Assembly (NCBI GenBank): GCA_026874595.1
Contig: CM049315.1
Span: 38,210,164 to 38,274,163, forward strand
Reading direction: 5' to 3'
DNA from: Sipunculus nudus
Taxonomy: Eukaryota > Annelida > Sipuncula > Golfingiida > Sipunculidae
DNA length: 64,000 nucleotides
This document shows, piece by piece, positions 11,832 through 22,325 of this stretch; position 1 is the first letter of the stretch; each line of letters begins with the position of its first letter. A program made the translations under genes and the position numbers. Under the pieces are notes generated by a model. That model was not told the DNA's origin. It saw only the letters and a program-made list of their open reading frames with translations, and ran no database searches.

Positions 11832-12680
11832 TCAGTTACCAAATCCCCCCAGTGGAGATGTGGACAAGGGATACAACAAGGGCTCAGGCACGGTTGATAA
11901 TGTTCACCGCGCATAAACTAAAAACTGTCAGACGTGGTACTTCCTAATATAATTGACTGACCTTAAGTATGTTATTACCCAAGAGAGTGATCAGTGGAGA
12001 CAACAGTGATTGGATTCATTCAGGAGAGGAAAATAAAGGTTCAGGCTTTAACTATGAAGTGCTTATTTTTAAAATGTCAGTAAATGTTATTAATATATTT
12101 TATTCTAGTATTTATCGAATATTTAGTAGAGCCGACAAGTCAGGTAATGGCCATGATATTTCATGTGTGACAAATCATTCATGATATCAAAATCATTAAT
12201 ATTCTTTTCACGAAACCATACGTAATTAAAATTCCCATTTCAGTGGTATTAATTTTTTTAACGCATTTACATTGTTACTTAAATCAAATTCTGCAAATTA
12301 CAACAGCAATTTGGTGTTTGATCTTGTTAAATGGCTTTAAATCTAAAGGTCTTTTCTGTTGATATATACTGCTTTCACAACAATTATGCCAAAGATTCCT
12401 AAATTTTGTATAGCTGATTGTTCTGACAATATGCACAACTGAGAATCATCAGCAGCGCATAAAAACAATCGCTTAGCTTTCCGTAACTAAATACCCCCGG
12501 AGGAGCTGTAATCGAAGTATACAAAACGGGCCCAAAAGCGGATGATGTCGTTCACCACACATAACTTGAACAACTTTCAGATGCGTTACCTATCAATATG
12601 AACGATTGGTTTGGGTTCTAAAGTATGATTTAACTCAATTCATTCACTAGAGGAAAATAGAGGATCAGACTTAATACATG
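11832..12680 (+). repeat. Degenerate tandem duplication of gene 1 3' flank
   Basis: The segment from about 11832 (AATCCCCCCAGTGGAG) resembles one from about 12484 (AATACCCCCGGAGGAG). Both continue with GTTCACC(G/A)C(G/A)CATAA, a CAGA(C/T)G block and GAGGAAAATARAGG. The period is about 650 bp. The second copy has AATAGA in place of AATAAA. Confidence 0.5.
12032..12037 (+). terminator. Candidate polyadenylation signal of gene 1
   Basis: AATAAA lies 356 bases after the gene 1 stop codon. It is the first canonical hexamer I found downstream. Confidence 0.4.
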
Positions 12681-12689
12681 CAGAACACA

Positions 12690-13636
12690 TTTTTTTGATA
12701 CGTAGAAAAATCGTTTTGGATGAAAGCGGTTAAAAATTCCGTGAAAAGGTCAGCATATTGACGAATGTATCAGCCGTTAGCAGGGTGAATTTCAGAAGTA
12801 TTATCAAATGAGATGCACCGCATTTATTAAACAAACATGATTTTTAACGCTCAGAATATCAATTTTGGAACGGAAGTCAGCTGTCAGCATGTAAGCGATG
12901 CGCTGGATTAACACAAAGGCAATTAAATGTTCATTATTTACTTTAAACATGGACATATATGTTTGGTTCAGTATGTACAAAATATCACAATTTCATGGAC
13001 ATTGAAAACATAGTACAAACTAAAATACTGTTTTTTTGTGTGAAATACTCAAAACATAGGTTATCAAAATCAACATCACGTATCATAAATTTACATTTGG
13101 TTCATAACCCAACTCAGGGATTTTATTTGCCTGTGGGCCCAGCACTGTCGATATTACCTTATGATGAATGAGAAGCCAAACTGGTGCGTGTTTCAGTCGG
13201 TCCAAGTAGCTATTCTACAGTTTACTTGGCGTTAAGCTGTATACACTTAAAGAATATACATGAACAATCGATATGTTGAGAATGTGCCGAGACATTTTGT
13301 TTTGCCGTCAGTGCTGTTGTACCATGATCAGAAACCTTTGATAAAGGTACCTCTTGTCTGGCAATCCTCTATCCCCAGTTTAAAGCGAGCAATGTGGATT
13401 TAAAAAAAAAAAACTTTTACCCGTGTCCTTTTTATTATGGCTGTTAGAATGCTAGATCTGTTCTTCAGCTCCCTTCATTTCCCCACACTTTTTTTCTGAG
13501 ATTCTGACTTAATTGGTAAATGAGCAAATCAGTTCTCATGATCTTTGAACTAACGTTATTCTGGCTGTTGCATATATTAATTAGTTTATCCAGTACCTTC
13601 ATGGCCTAGATGGCTTTAAAAAATTAATGGAAGAAC
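12690..13636. other. Gene-free stretch
   Basis: I see no exon, repeat family or motif here that I can support. Confidence 0.5.
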
Positions 13637-13643
13637 TAGTCAC

Positions 13644-13850
13644 AGGGGCGGATCCAAGATTTAGGAAAAGGGGGGTCCAACCCAGAAGGACTAATGAAAA
13701 GCCTAAAAATAGGTCGCCAGGTCCGGAAAAGGGGGGTCCAGGCCGAAAACTTTGTCTGAAACCCTTGAAAAAATGATGCTTCGGGTGAAAAAAAAAAGGG
13801 GGGGGGTCCGGAACATCCTGGACCCCCCCCCCCCCCGCGGAACCGCTTCT
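13644..13850. mobile_element. Small MITE, possibly hAT-like
   Basis: The ends are imperfect inverted repeats (AGGGGCGGATCC at the left, GGAACCGCTTCT at the right, 9 of 12 matching). They are flanked by near-identical TAGTCAC and AAGTCAC. The interior has G- and C-runs and no coding sequence. GGCGGATCC-type fragments also occur near 6890 and 16903. The hAT assignment rests only on the end sequence and the 7-8 bp flank repeat. Confidence 0.45.
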
Positions 13851-13859
13851 AAGTCACAG

Positions 13860-15480
13860 GAAAGAAAAACATTTCTTCGGTCGCAACCACTGATGTGGCT
13901 TGTCTTTGGGCTAACAGCTCAATACTTTAGGTAGCAAGGGCGTCTGTAAACCCTGAAAGTATAGTGTTTTTAAATAGGGGCACCATTAATTCATTTACTT
14001 TCCAATATATATGCGAAAAGGTGAATCCCGTGACATTGTGAATCGTCAACATAAACTTAATAAATTAATTACCAAAACAACACACGTGCGAGGAGGTTGT
14101 GTACTAACAGTGGCAGTGTGTATTGATAGTGCAGACTCCGCCACACCCTCCTATGACTGACAGATGTGTAGCCAATAAACCGCTTACTGTCGAAGAAAGA
14201 GCTGCACAGGCTTATCTCTGTTAATTAGTCTTCGCCTAACGACACAAAAGTCATTACACAACTACGATAATTATGCCAATTACAGACTTCATGCTCCAGT
14301 ATCTATCGTGTTAGAAGTCAATACAATGTTTGCTGAATAGGGAAATATATATCAAGCTACCTGATTTTATCTGTCATTGTAACAATTTTCAGCAGTGCAT
14401 CTAACTATACACACCTTGAAAATGAAAACCTGAACACCAGCTTTGATTCAAACAGACTTTTATAGTTAACAAACAAGTTCACGTCACATCATCACGTGCC
14501 GCCGCAAAAACTCACGAATGAGGGAAGCAATATTTCCAGACAAATCAAGATTCACTTCAGGTTCCTGTGGTGATAATAAAACTCTTGGGATAAGAGGCTA
14601 ACTTTCCTACATTTTCCGACAACGGACTCACTTAGTTTGTCGTTTCATGTATGTTTTGCTTGCGTTGCGTTGAGAGGGCTAAAGATGGAGAAAAGTACAG
14701 GAGATTAATTATCAAGGATTGTAATTAGCTCATACTGGACAACGGAGTCATTAACATGTATAAACGGAGTGAGGGAATAATATCGCTAATAATGTTTGTT
14801 TCGATGAGTTGATGAGCGGAAAGAACTAACATTAACGGGTTTTCGTCCTTTTCTCAAAATGGGATCTGAATGAAATGCATGAGCTTTAAATCGATATTTC
14901 TCAGTAACGACAAACCACATACACTTCTAATTTTATACCAACAGAGTCACATATGTTTTCCAAAAAGTGTATTTTTTTTCAAATTATTACTTTAAAATAA
15001 ATCATGGGCTCTTTTGACGTGAATAGTAAATTGCCTAGTTGGAACATCTGCGGCCCTTTCAAAAACTTTTATTAATCTGAAAAAAGAGCCCTGTTTCCCT
15101 GGACTGAAGTAACATTTCAGGTGTTGAGGTCTGAATTTGATGTGTGACATTATATCAAACATTTAATGGAGTATATTTTCCAGGAGCTGTGTAATTGTGG
15201 ATATTAAAATTATTAGTAAATCTTTATCCTTTAAACCGTCATTGTCCGCCTTGTATTTAATCCTTAAATGAATCTTTACATGTTATGTTTAGTAAAATCA
15301 AAAGACTTGAAGACTTGTAATCCCTTGAAGCTTTTATAAAAAATATAGGCTATAAAACTTGGATATCAGCAAACACAGGCTAATTGTCTATTTCTGTATA
15401 TGTGTTTCGCTTAGAATAGATTTCCCGCGTGTTATGCCTTGGGACAGTCCATGGTAGTTTGACGTTTGTGACAGCGGATC
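13860..15480. other. Gene-free stretch upstream of an orphan promoter
   Basis: No exon was recognised. It could hold upstream regulatory DNA for the promoter at 15499-15641, but no specific element stands out. Confidence 0.45.
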
Positions 15481-15498
15481 AGATGGATAGTGGTGCTG

Positions 15499-15641
15499 AT
15501 TGGCATATTCTGGCGGGATTTGTGACGTCAGGAACCGAAACAAAACCTGGAGAGCGAGCGATTGTCGGCACAGGAGCTAGCCCATAAGAATGGACTCCTC
15601 AATTGCTGGTTATTCAATGACTGACGCATTGTGTATATAAA
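15499..15641 (+). promoter_or_regulatory. Candidate polymerase II promoter: CCAAT, CRE and TATA boxes
   Basis: An inverted CCAAT (ATTGG, 15499-15503), a TGGCGGGA E2F-like site, a perfect palindromic cAMP-response element TGACGTCA (15523-15530) and a TATATAAA box (15634-15641) lie in order. A transcription start would be expected near 15665. The sequence is less AT-rich than its surroundings. I have not assigned it to a gene; gene 2's signal exon is 6 kb downstream. Confidence 0.5.
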
Positions 15642-15664
15642 CATTAAAAAAAGAACTGTTGCTT

Positions 15665-16276
15665 CGACGTCGGCGTCTACACAAGAGCCAGACCGCTTTG
15701 AGAGTAGAGCTTCTCCTGTACAAGCTGCAAACAGTCCAACCGTCTAGTCTGTGTTTCTTCGGCGAGCCTTACGGGGCTGTAGCGACATAGTGTACAGACA
15801 GTCCAGTCTGAGGGAGCCTTCTTCTGATGCTGTGTGCAGTTATGACGAGACTGTAGATGTTTAGGGAGTAAACAGTAACAATCAAGGAACTCCGGTTTGA
15901 CGCTGAAATATATAAACGGTCCTGAGATTCACTAGTGAGCGATTACTCGGTATTCGACAGCCGGATGGTTATAGTTGAGTGCAGCTTATATAGAGAGAGA
16001 GCCATTTACAGAGGGGTCTAACACAGGACATTTGTTAATTGGCGCTCGATTCGAATCCACGGACTAGTAACGTTTATTCCGCAATGAAAACCGTTCGTGA
16101 GAAATGACCGTCAGTTTTATTGATGGATTACGCCCAGGGCCTCTGAACTGTCTATGCGAGAGATCATGTGACTTGAGACAGCAGAGTGGGGGACTTTGTT
16201 CAAGTGTACTATTGCATAGGACTTTGTGTGATAACAGGATTTTAATACTTGTGTGGTTGACACCCCCCAGTGATCT
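15665..16276 (+). other. Candidate untranslated first exon
   Basis: It runs from about 25 bases after the TATA box to a consensus donor (GATCT|GTAAGT, at 16277). It has several short upstream ATGs that stop quickly. The last ATG (16104) opens a 57-codon frame that reaches the donor in phase 2 (MTVSFIDGLRPG...), with no known domain. This could be the 5' exon of gene 2 or of a gene outside the window. Confidence 0.4.
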
Positions 16277-16451
16277 GTAAGTAACCTTTCATTTGTTATT
16301 ATGTTTTTTTGTTAACGTACAACTGTCTTTTATTATATTTGGAGAATACATCACGTGAGTGTAATCCAGGTCTGTCTGTTGTTTTGATAGACTGAAAAGA
16401 ACCTAAAAGTTCACATCCCCTGTGGTGTGACAATAATAATAATAAAAAAAA

Positions 16452-16534
16452 TCAACAAAGGCATCTGGTGGCAAGTTAGATCAGCCAGAGCTTTGCAAAT
16501 GCAGTTTTGCAATATGTGACCTTTCTACCTCCGC
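16452..16534. repeat. Dispersed repeat, copy 1 of 2 (about 83 bp)
   Basis: It matches 24355-24438 along its length with shared blocks TCAACAA(A/G)GGCAT, GGCAAGT, CCAGAGCTTTG and CTTT(C)TACCTC. Copy 1 lies between a candidate donor and the LINE relic. Confidence 0.6.
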
Positions 16535-17009
16535 TTATTTCCGTTTTTATCTTACAAAATGTCATCTCGACTTGATGTTAGTTCGCACAGCAGATAATTC
16601 CATTGGTGCAATTGACAAATAATGTATTGATTGGTACTTATGGGACGAGTGATAGTCAACAATATGGGTAAGCCGCATGAGGGCATACCTGCTTCTGCCT
16701 GCGAAAGTGTGTGCCACAGAACGGTATTATAAGTATCTAGTTATCAGGAATTATGCGGACGTTATTATGTTTTAGAATGGATCCTTTGTGTTTCTTTGTT
16801 TGTACACTTTCTCAATTTCTTTTATGAATGTCATAGAAATTATATAGTGCTGGATCATGGTTAAGGTATAATGATACTTGGGATGGATCATTTAACATAG
16901 GCGGCGGAACGGGGGGGGGTCGGGGCTGGGGGGCTGGGCCCACTTATGAAATTGTTGGGTATAAAAATGATGAGTATCAAATATCACTATTTTAAAATCT
17001 ATAAAATCG

Positions 17010-17755
17010 AGGGCCCTGCAGTGTGGGGTACCTCAGGACTCGGTTCTTGGACCAATTATTTTTACGATATATACAGCATCTCTTGGAAAACTGCTTCGCA
17101 TGCATGGAATGAGATATCAATTTTATGCAGATAACACTCAACTCTATGTCACCTTCAAACCTGAGGACATGAACAGGAAAATTCAAGAAGTTGAGAAGTG
17201 CATATTCTCAGTTCGCTAATGGAGGAACCTCAAGAGTTTAAAAATGAATGAAAAAAAGCAAAGTCCTGTTCATATCTTCCAAGCATATCTCGAAGAGGCT
17301 CAGCTGTCCTGTTACACATATCGGAGACCATGACGTTACAGCAAGTCCTGTAGTCAGGAACATTGGTGTGATTATGGACTTAAATGCTAGAACCGAGGCT
17401 CATATCAATAGTGCATGTCGTACGGGCGTATTTTCATTTTGATAACATCGGCAAAATCAGAAGGTATCTCAATCAAGATGCTGCCGAGAAGTCGGTTCAT
17501 GCTTTCATCACTTCTAAACTGGACTACTGTAATTCACTCTTTTCTGGGCTCCCATCTGTTCTGATACTGAAACTGCAACGGATTCAGAATGTGGCGGCGA
17601 ACATTGTAACTTTAAAGAGTAAATCTGATCACATCACACCTGTGCTCCTTGCTTTTCATTGGCTGCCAGTGTGTCAGAGGATACACTTAAAAGTTATGGT
17701 TCTTGTATTTAATGCAAAAAAGCCGGATAATTTATTAACCATATGCTTAATTTAA
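17010..17755 (+). pseudogene. CR1/Jockey-like LINE reverse transcriptase relic
   Basis: It reads as the 3' half of a non-LTR reverse transcriptase with frameshifts and a stop (17218-17220). Visible motifs are VPQDSVLGP, the palm motif FYADNTQLY (17121-17144), VRNIGVIMD, then LDYCNSLFSGLP, LQRIQNVAA, and HITPVLLAFHWLPV. In active enzymes the palm motif is YADD; here the second Asp codon is AAC (Asn, 17133-17135), so catalysis would be lost. The segment is truncated at both ends. It is not a host gene. Confidence 0.85.
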
Positions 17756-18550
17756 TTATAAAATTAGGCTATACCTGGCGTGAGTCATCCGCACGAGAGT
17801 TGGCTATATGTGTTGACAGCACTGGTCAGGTGTCTCAGGACAAGCTGGGCGCTTTACAAGTTCAATACAACGGTAGCTGTTGTCAAACAGAATTTGTTGC
17901 TTACGAATATTATTAATATAAGGAAAAAGGCCAGAGGCGCGAATTCCCATTTATAAGGGTTCGGTTCACATGATAGTTTGGAATACTCCTTAAGAACATA
18001 TCCTCTCAACAATCAAAGATCGTAGCAAATCAGTTGTTTATGATATCCCATTTATAAGCTATAAAACTGTTGTTCACGGACTATTTCCAGCCATAAAATC
18101 ACATGAAAAAAAAACTGGTCGCGCAGGCATCTAGCATACTAGATACGAGTTGTTTCTTCATGAGTGGCTCTTTTTTTCCGGGTGCTAGACCGGGCGTCTT
18201 TATACAAATATCCTCTTTAGTTCTCGTCAAATGAGAACGAAATAAAAATATTTTGCAACTCTGCACATATTTTAAAAAATTGTCAAACACTAATATACTA
18301 ATGAAAAATATTAACACTAACAGAATTTCCGTATTTCTTTCAAGATAATGATGGGATGTATGATTAGTTTCCACTCGTTTGATAAAATCGATTTTACGGG
18401 GGAAATGTCGTTATGTTACCAAAAACGTCCGTGGAAATTCGAGTTTGACGGGCCATGTTCTATTTACATCTAAGGATCATAATTATTATTTGAGCTTTTT
18501 ATTCGACCACTTTCAATTATCCTTTCAGACGATGTAAGACAAATGCTTAT

Positions 18551-20010
18551 CACCTTCACTGCCAAGCCCATGTTCACCCCAGCCCCGAGAGCTGCAGTTG
18601 TACCAAGACTAGGTGCTAATTACCTGATAAGAAGGTGTGACTTCGGATAACACAGGGGCAATAAAACTCGGGGGAGGTGTGAGGATGGGCACTTAGCCAA
18701 ATTACCGCGATAGTAGTCAAAGCATGGCTCCGGTGGACTGGTCTCATAGCGTCTACGTTGACACCAACACAAAGCTAACAAATACAGATCTATATTTATT
18801 GTAAATGATGAACTAAATGGAAATGTGTATGTTGGCGAGAATGCTGAATTGGGAAGAGTCAAATGACTGAGAGGCACTGACAAATATAGGCCTATATATG
18901 TCTAACCAAAATAATTTTATACCGGTAGGCGGTACTGTATTTTCGGGCACGCTCGATTTTTACATTTATGTAATATTGCCATAAACACAGAGTGTGATAG
19001 GGAGCAGAAAGACGCAATGGTTAGAACAGGTGGACCGTAAGTGCAACCCTGCATACCGCGTGAGTTCGAAGCCGCGCGCGGTGTGGGCTTTTTTAACAAA
19101 CATGTAGTTTTAGTGCTGAAACATACATTTTTACACTTTTATAACGAATATAGCGATTCTACCTATCAATATAATTATAAAAAATATAAGTTTACATTAC
19201 ACATGTAATTTTCAAACATAGTCATAGACTGTTAGGCCTACCGACATGCTTGAGCCGATACGCGCAATTGACCTCGTCATTGTAACAGTCGCACAAAACA
19301 CGGAGATTATTTTAGTTTTGCAATTTACAAGCACGTGTTTGTGAAGTTACTAATATATGCATATATCTATATATAAATAAATAAGGAAAAAGAAATAAGC
19401 CGAAAGAATCATTTGCACCTGCGTTCTGATTACACTGCCGATCTGTGTGTTAATCATGTGGCACGCGCCCTTTGTTGTTAATTGCGCAATACCCTGTCCT
19501 CGTGGGGCAATAAACCTGAACGACCTAACGCCTCGCTATCTTGAGTTCACACCTAAGATGCGATCTATCACACCTCGGCCTCCCGACCTGGTCTGTCGTA
19601 AATAAGTGGCCAAAACATGCTCTAATATAAAACTAGCTACATATGTTTACAATACTCCTTTTCGTTTGATTCAAAGTAGTATTCTTACAAGGAATCGACT
19701 TCAACTGAAGCGCGTCGTAAAGTTATTTCACGGCAATGGACCGGAGCCGTTGGATTTTGTCACCATCTATACACATCTCTCCTGCGTTCGAATGATGCAG
19801 CGCACTGTTGAATAACAAATAATTCATTTTCATACTGCGAGACTATTTTATAAATGGATTTCTATACTACTCATCTTCAAAGAATTTATTGATAAATTTA
19901 TGAGAATTCCTGCTGAAAATGGCTTATAAATAAATGACGTGTATACACGTGCTTGGCACTGGGGGAATCATAATTAATGACGGGTATACACGTCATTGGC
20001 AGCGAATGTG
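18551..20010. mobile_element. piggyBac-like non-autonomous element, copy 1
   Basis: The inverted ends are CACCTTCACTGCCAAG and TTGGCAGCGAATGTG, and the flanks are TTAT on both sides (18547-18550 and 20011-20014). Near the right end two copies of an ACGTGTATACACGT-type palindrome occur. It is closely similar along its length to 55057-56436. Inside, a tRNA-like patch (about 19000-19085) has TTCGAAGCC followed by TTTTTT. No transposase was recognised; the short open frame at 19606-19815 is conserved with copy 2 but broken differently. Confidence 0.72.
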
Positions 20011-20184
20011 TTATTTATTCTGGGAAGGAATAGGGCTTAGACAGCACGCACACGAACAATTTTAAAGCGATAAAATTACACTTTTTACTGGAATAAAATT
20101 TACAGCCTTAACCTTCAAATTATCAGGACTGCATATTATTATCTTAACTTATAAATGGAACAGAAAGATACTTTTTTTCAATTT

Positions 20185-20604
20185 ATTTTTTGGTGGAGGC
20201 AACCACCTCCATTTTTTAATGCTCACTTATCTAATTCTTAACCTAAATATGTACATCTGCAGAGTTCCATTTCGGTTTTGTACTACTTGACAGGGCGGTA
20301 GCACTCGCTTCCTATCATTTTTATTTTGTATCCTGGTGTCACCCAGGGCCGGTGTCTACCGCACCTGCGGGTTCTGGGTGTATAATCATCTCCATTGCTG
20401 GGTCATAACACCGAGGAACCCCCCAAAAGACGCACTCGTAAGTGAGTGATACACGGTTGAGGGGCACAGCCTTCCCATCAAGCCTGCAGGGCGCTCACAC
20501 TGGGTGGGGGCCGACCGTGAAAAACCTCGCCGCCTCGACTGAGATTCGAACCCACGATCCCCCGGCTTTGAGTCCTGCGCTCTACCCCTGAGCCACAGAA
20601 CCCA
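20185..20604 (-). mobile_element. tRNA-derived SINE, copy A
   Basis: Read on the minus strand it begins with a tRNA-like head: an A box (TGGCTCAGGGGTAGAGCG, complement of about 20579-20596) and a B box (GGTTCGAATC, complement of about 20542-20552), the spacing of a polymerase III promoter. A body without coding sequence and a tail follow, ending near 20185. It pairs with copy B at 61693-62106 in the same orientation. The tRNA of origin is not determined. Confidence 0.8.
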
Positions 20605-20609
20605 GTTGG

Positions 20610-22255
20610 TCCGATGTATTTGTAAGTCTTTATTATAGTGACCACATGTGTCAACTTTCAAACTATATGTGTCAACTGTCCAACTACTTGTGTCAACCGT
20701 AAAACTTCATAATTTTTAAAAGTTCAAGAATATTCTCTCTGTTTGCATTACGCATGACCATTCGAATTCGATATGACATAATGGTATGAATGATGTTGGT
20801 AGCAGCCTTAATCAATTATGTATGGGCATGCAGCTTCAAAAAAACCCTTTTCATGCAAGTACCCATGTAACTACTTTCCATGTTTAGGATGATTCCCTCA
20901 CGGGTTTACAATGTAGTTATCACCAAGGGAAGTATAGATTTTATGACACGGGACAATATTTGTAGTTTCAACTTGTTTCATTCAAATGGAGTGGGAGAGA
21001 ATTATACTGGGCGAAAATTGTCCGTTCTATATGGCATAATCCGACCATTTTATTTTCTTATTGAACGAGGGTTATAGCTTAAACAGACAAAGAATGATTC
21101 TGTACTACTTTTTAATAGATGGCAAAAGTGGATCCAATATATCTAGTCCCAGTTCTAATATTGAAATATTTACTCCCTTTATAACAGTTGGCCCCAGGTC
21201 TGTTTGTTCTGCCTTTATCTTACCCTTACATCGAAGGCACGACATCTGGCAGCCTTTTACAGTAATAACCATCGCAACATAGTACCCGATACATATTTTT
21301 TATACTGTTAATTTATTGGTATATCTTTTTCTGAGCAAAAGCTTTCAGAATGCGTCAATTTAAAAAAAAAACAGTGCAAATAGTGCTATGCTTGTTATTA
21401 AAAAAATACTAGTTTATGTATTTCTTATTAAAAAAAAATTAATATATTCTTACAGATTTTTGGGTTAGATAACGGGAACATGAATACCATAAATCACATT
21501 TCCCCGCGTTATTGGACATTTTTCCCCTGTAAGGCTTTCACCATTGTATCTCCTATTGTTTAAAATACAGGTCCCAAAACGGTGCTTGCGCAGGGTTGAT
21601 AAACAGGTTAGCCATGTAATCAAGGTGGGTAGTTGCATATATGCGGAAGTGGAAAGATCACTAATTTCAAAACAGCCTTTGCAAAACTCTTGTTCTTGTT
21701 GAATGTGTGTTGATTATTTTTGAGCCCCCGACATGTTATAAACATTTGAATATAAAGAAAAAAACGGAAACTCTGTATGTGGTTGGATCTTCATTAAATG
21801 GCCTAATTGCATATAAGGTTCAAGGTATTTTATATAAAGTAAAAGTCAGATATCAGAATAAGCCCCTTAAACCTAACCTCTCAGATTTATACCTAATTGT
21901 GAACAATGTTATATACCTCAAAACAATTCTTTTAATTGGAACTATAGTAATCTTTTAATTTCTGGTAGAACCCTTGTTGATAGTGGATTAGGTAACTTCA
22001 AACGGGGTTTAATTATTTACAGCTAAACCCTTTCTCTCGAAAATAAAGTTTTATTTTTGTAATATAATTAATCATAAACCCCACGCGGCACCTTATATCT
22101 TTGGGACAAAAATTACACAAACATTATATATGTAACGTGTCGGAAAGGGGAGCACACATCGATTGCTTGCACAGGAATGACGTAGATTACATCGATTGGG
22201 TGGAACATAGTCTGTACTCTCGTTGGGTAGTGCTTCAACACACCAGCACCGAGTC
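20610..22255. other. Upstream region of gene 2
   Basis: There is no coding sequence that I can support. A TATA-like stretch (TTATATATG, about 22122) lies about 130 bases before the gene 2 start codon and could be its promoter. Confidence 0.4.
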
Positions 22256-22325
22256 ATGCAGGCCACAAGCCGCACGGCAGCGATGCTCGTTCTGTTTTTC
22301 CTGAGTTTCTGCTCATGTGCCGCTG
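22256..22325 (+). CDS. Gene 2 exon 1: signal peptide
   Basis: ATG CAG GCC begins a 23-residue leader with hydrophobic core MLVLFFLSFCSCAA. The donor is CTG|GTGAGT, phase 1, matching the next exon. Assignment to this gene rests on phase, strand and order. Confidence 0.68.

Noticed and set aside
18995-19095. tRNA gene
   Set aside because: A B box and T run are present, but there is no convincing A box with acceptor-stem pairing, and the segment lies inside a transposon in both copies.
20540-20604. tRNA gene on the minus strand
   Set aside because: Good A and B boxes, but they continue into a 420-bp SINE body, and a second copy exists at 62040-62106.
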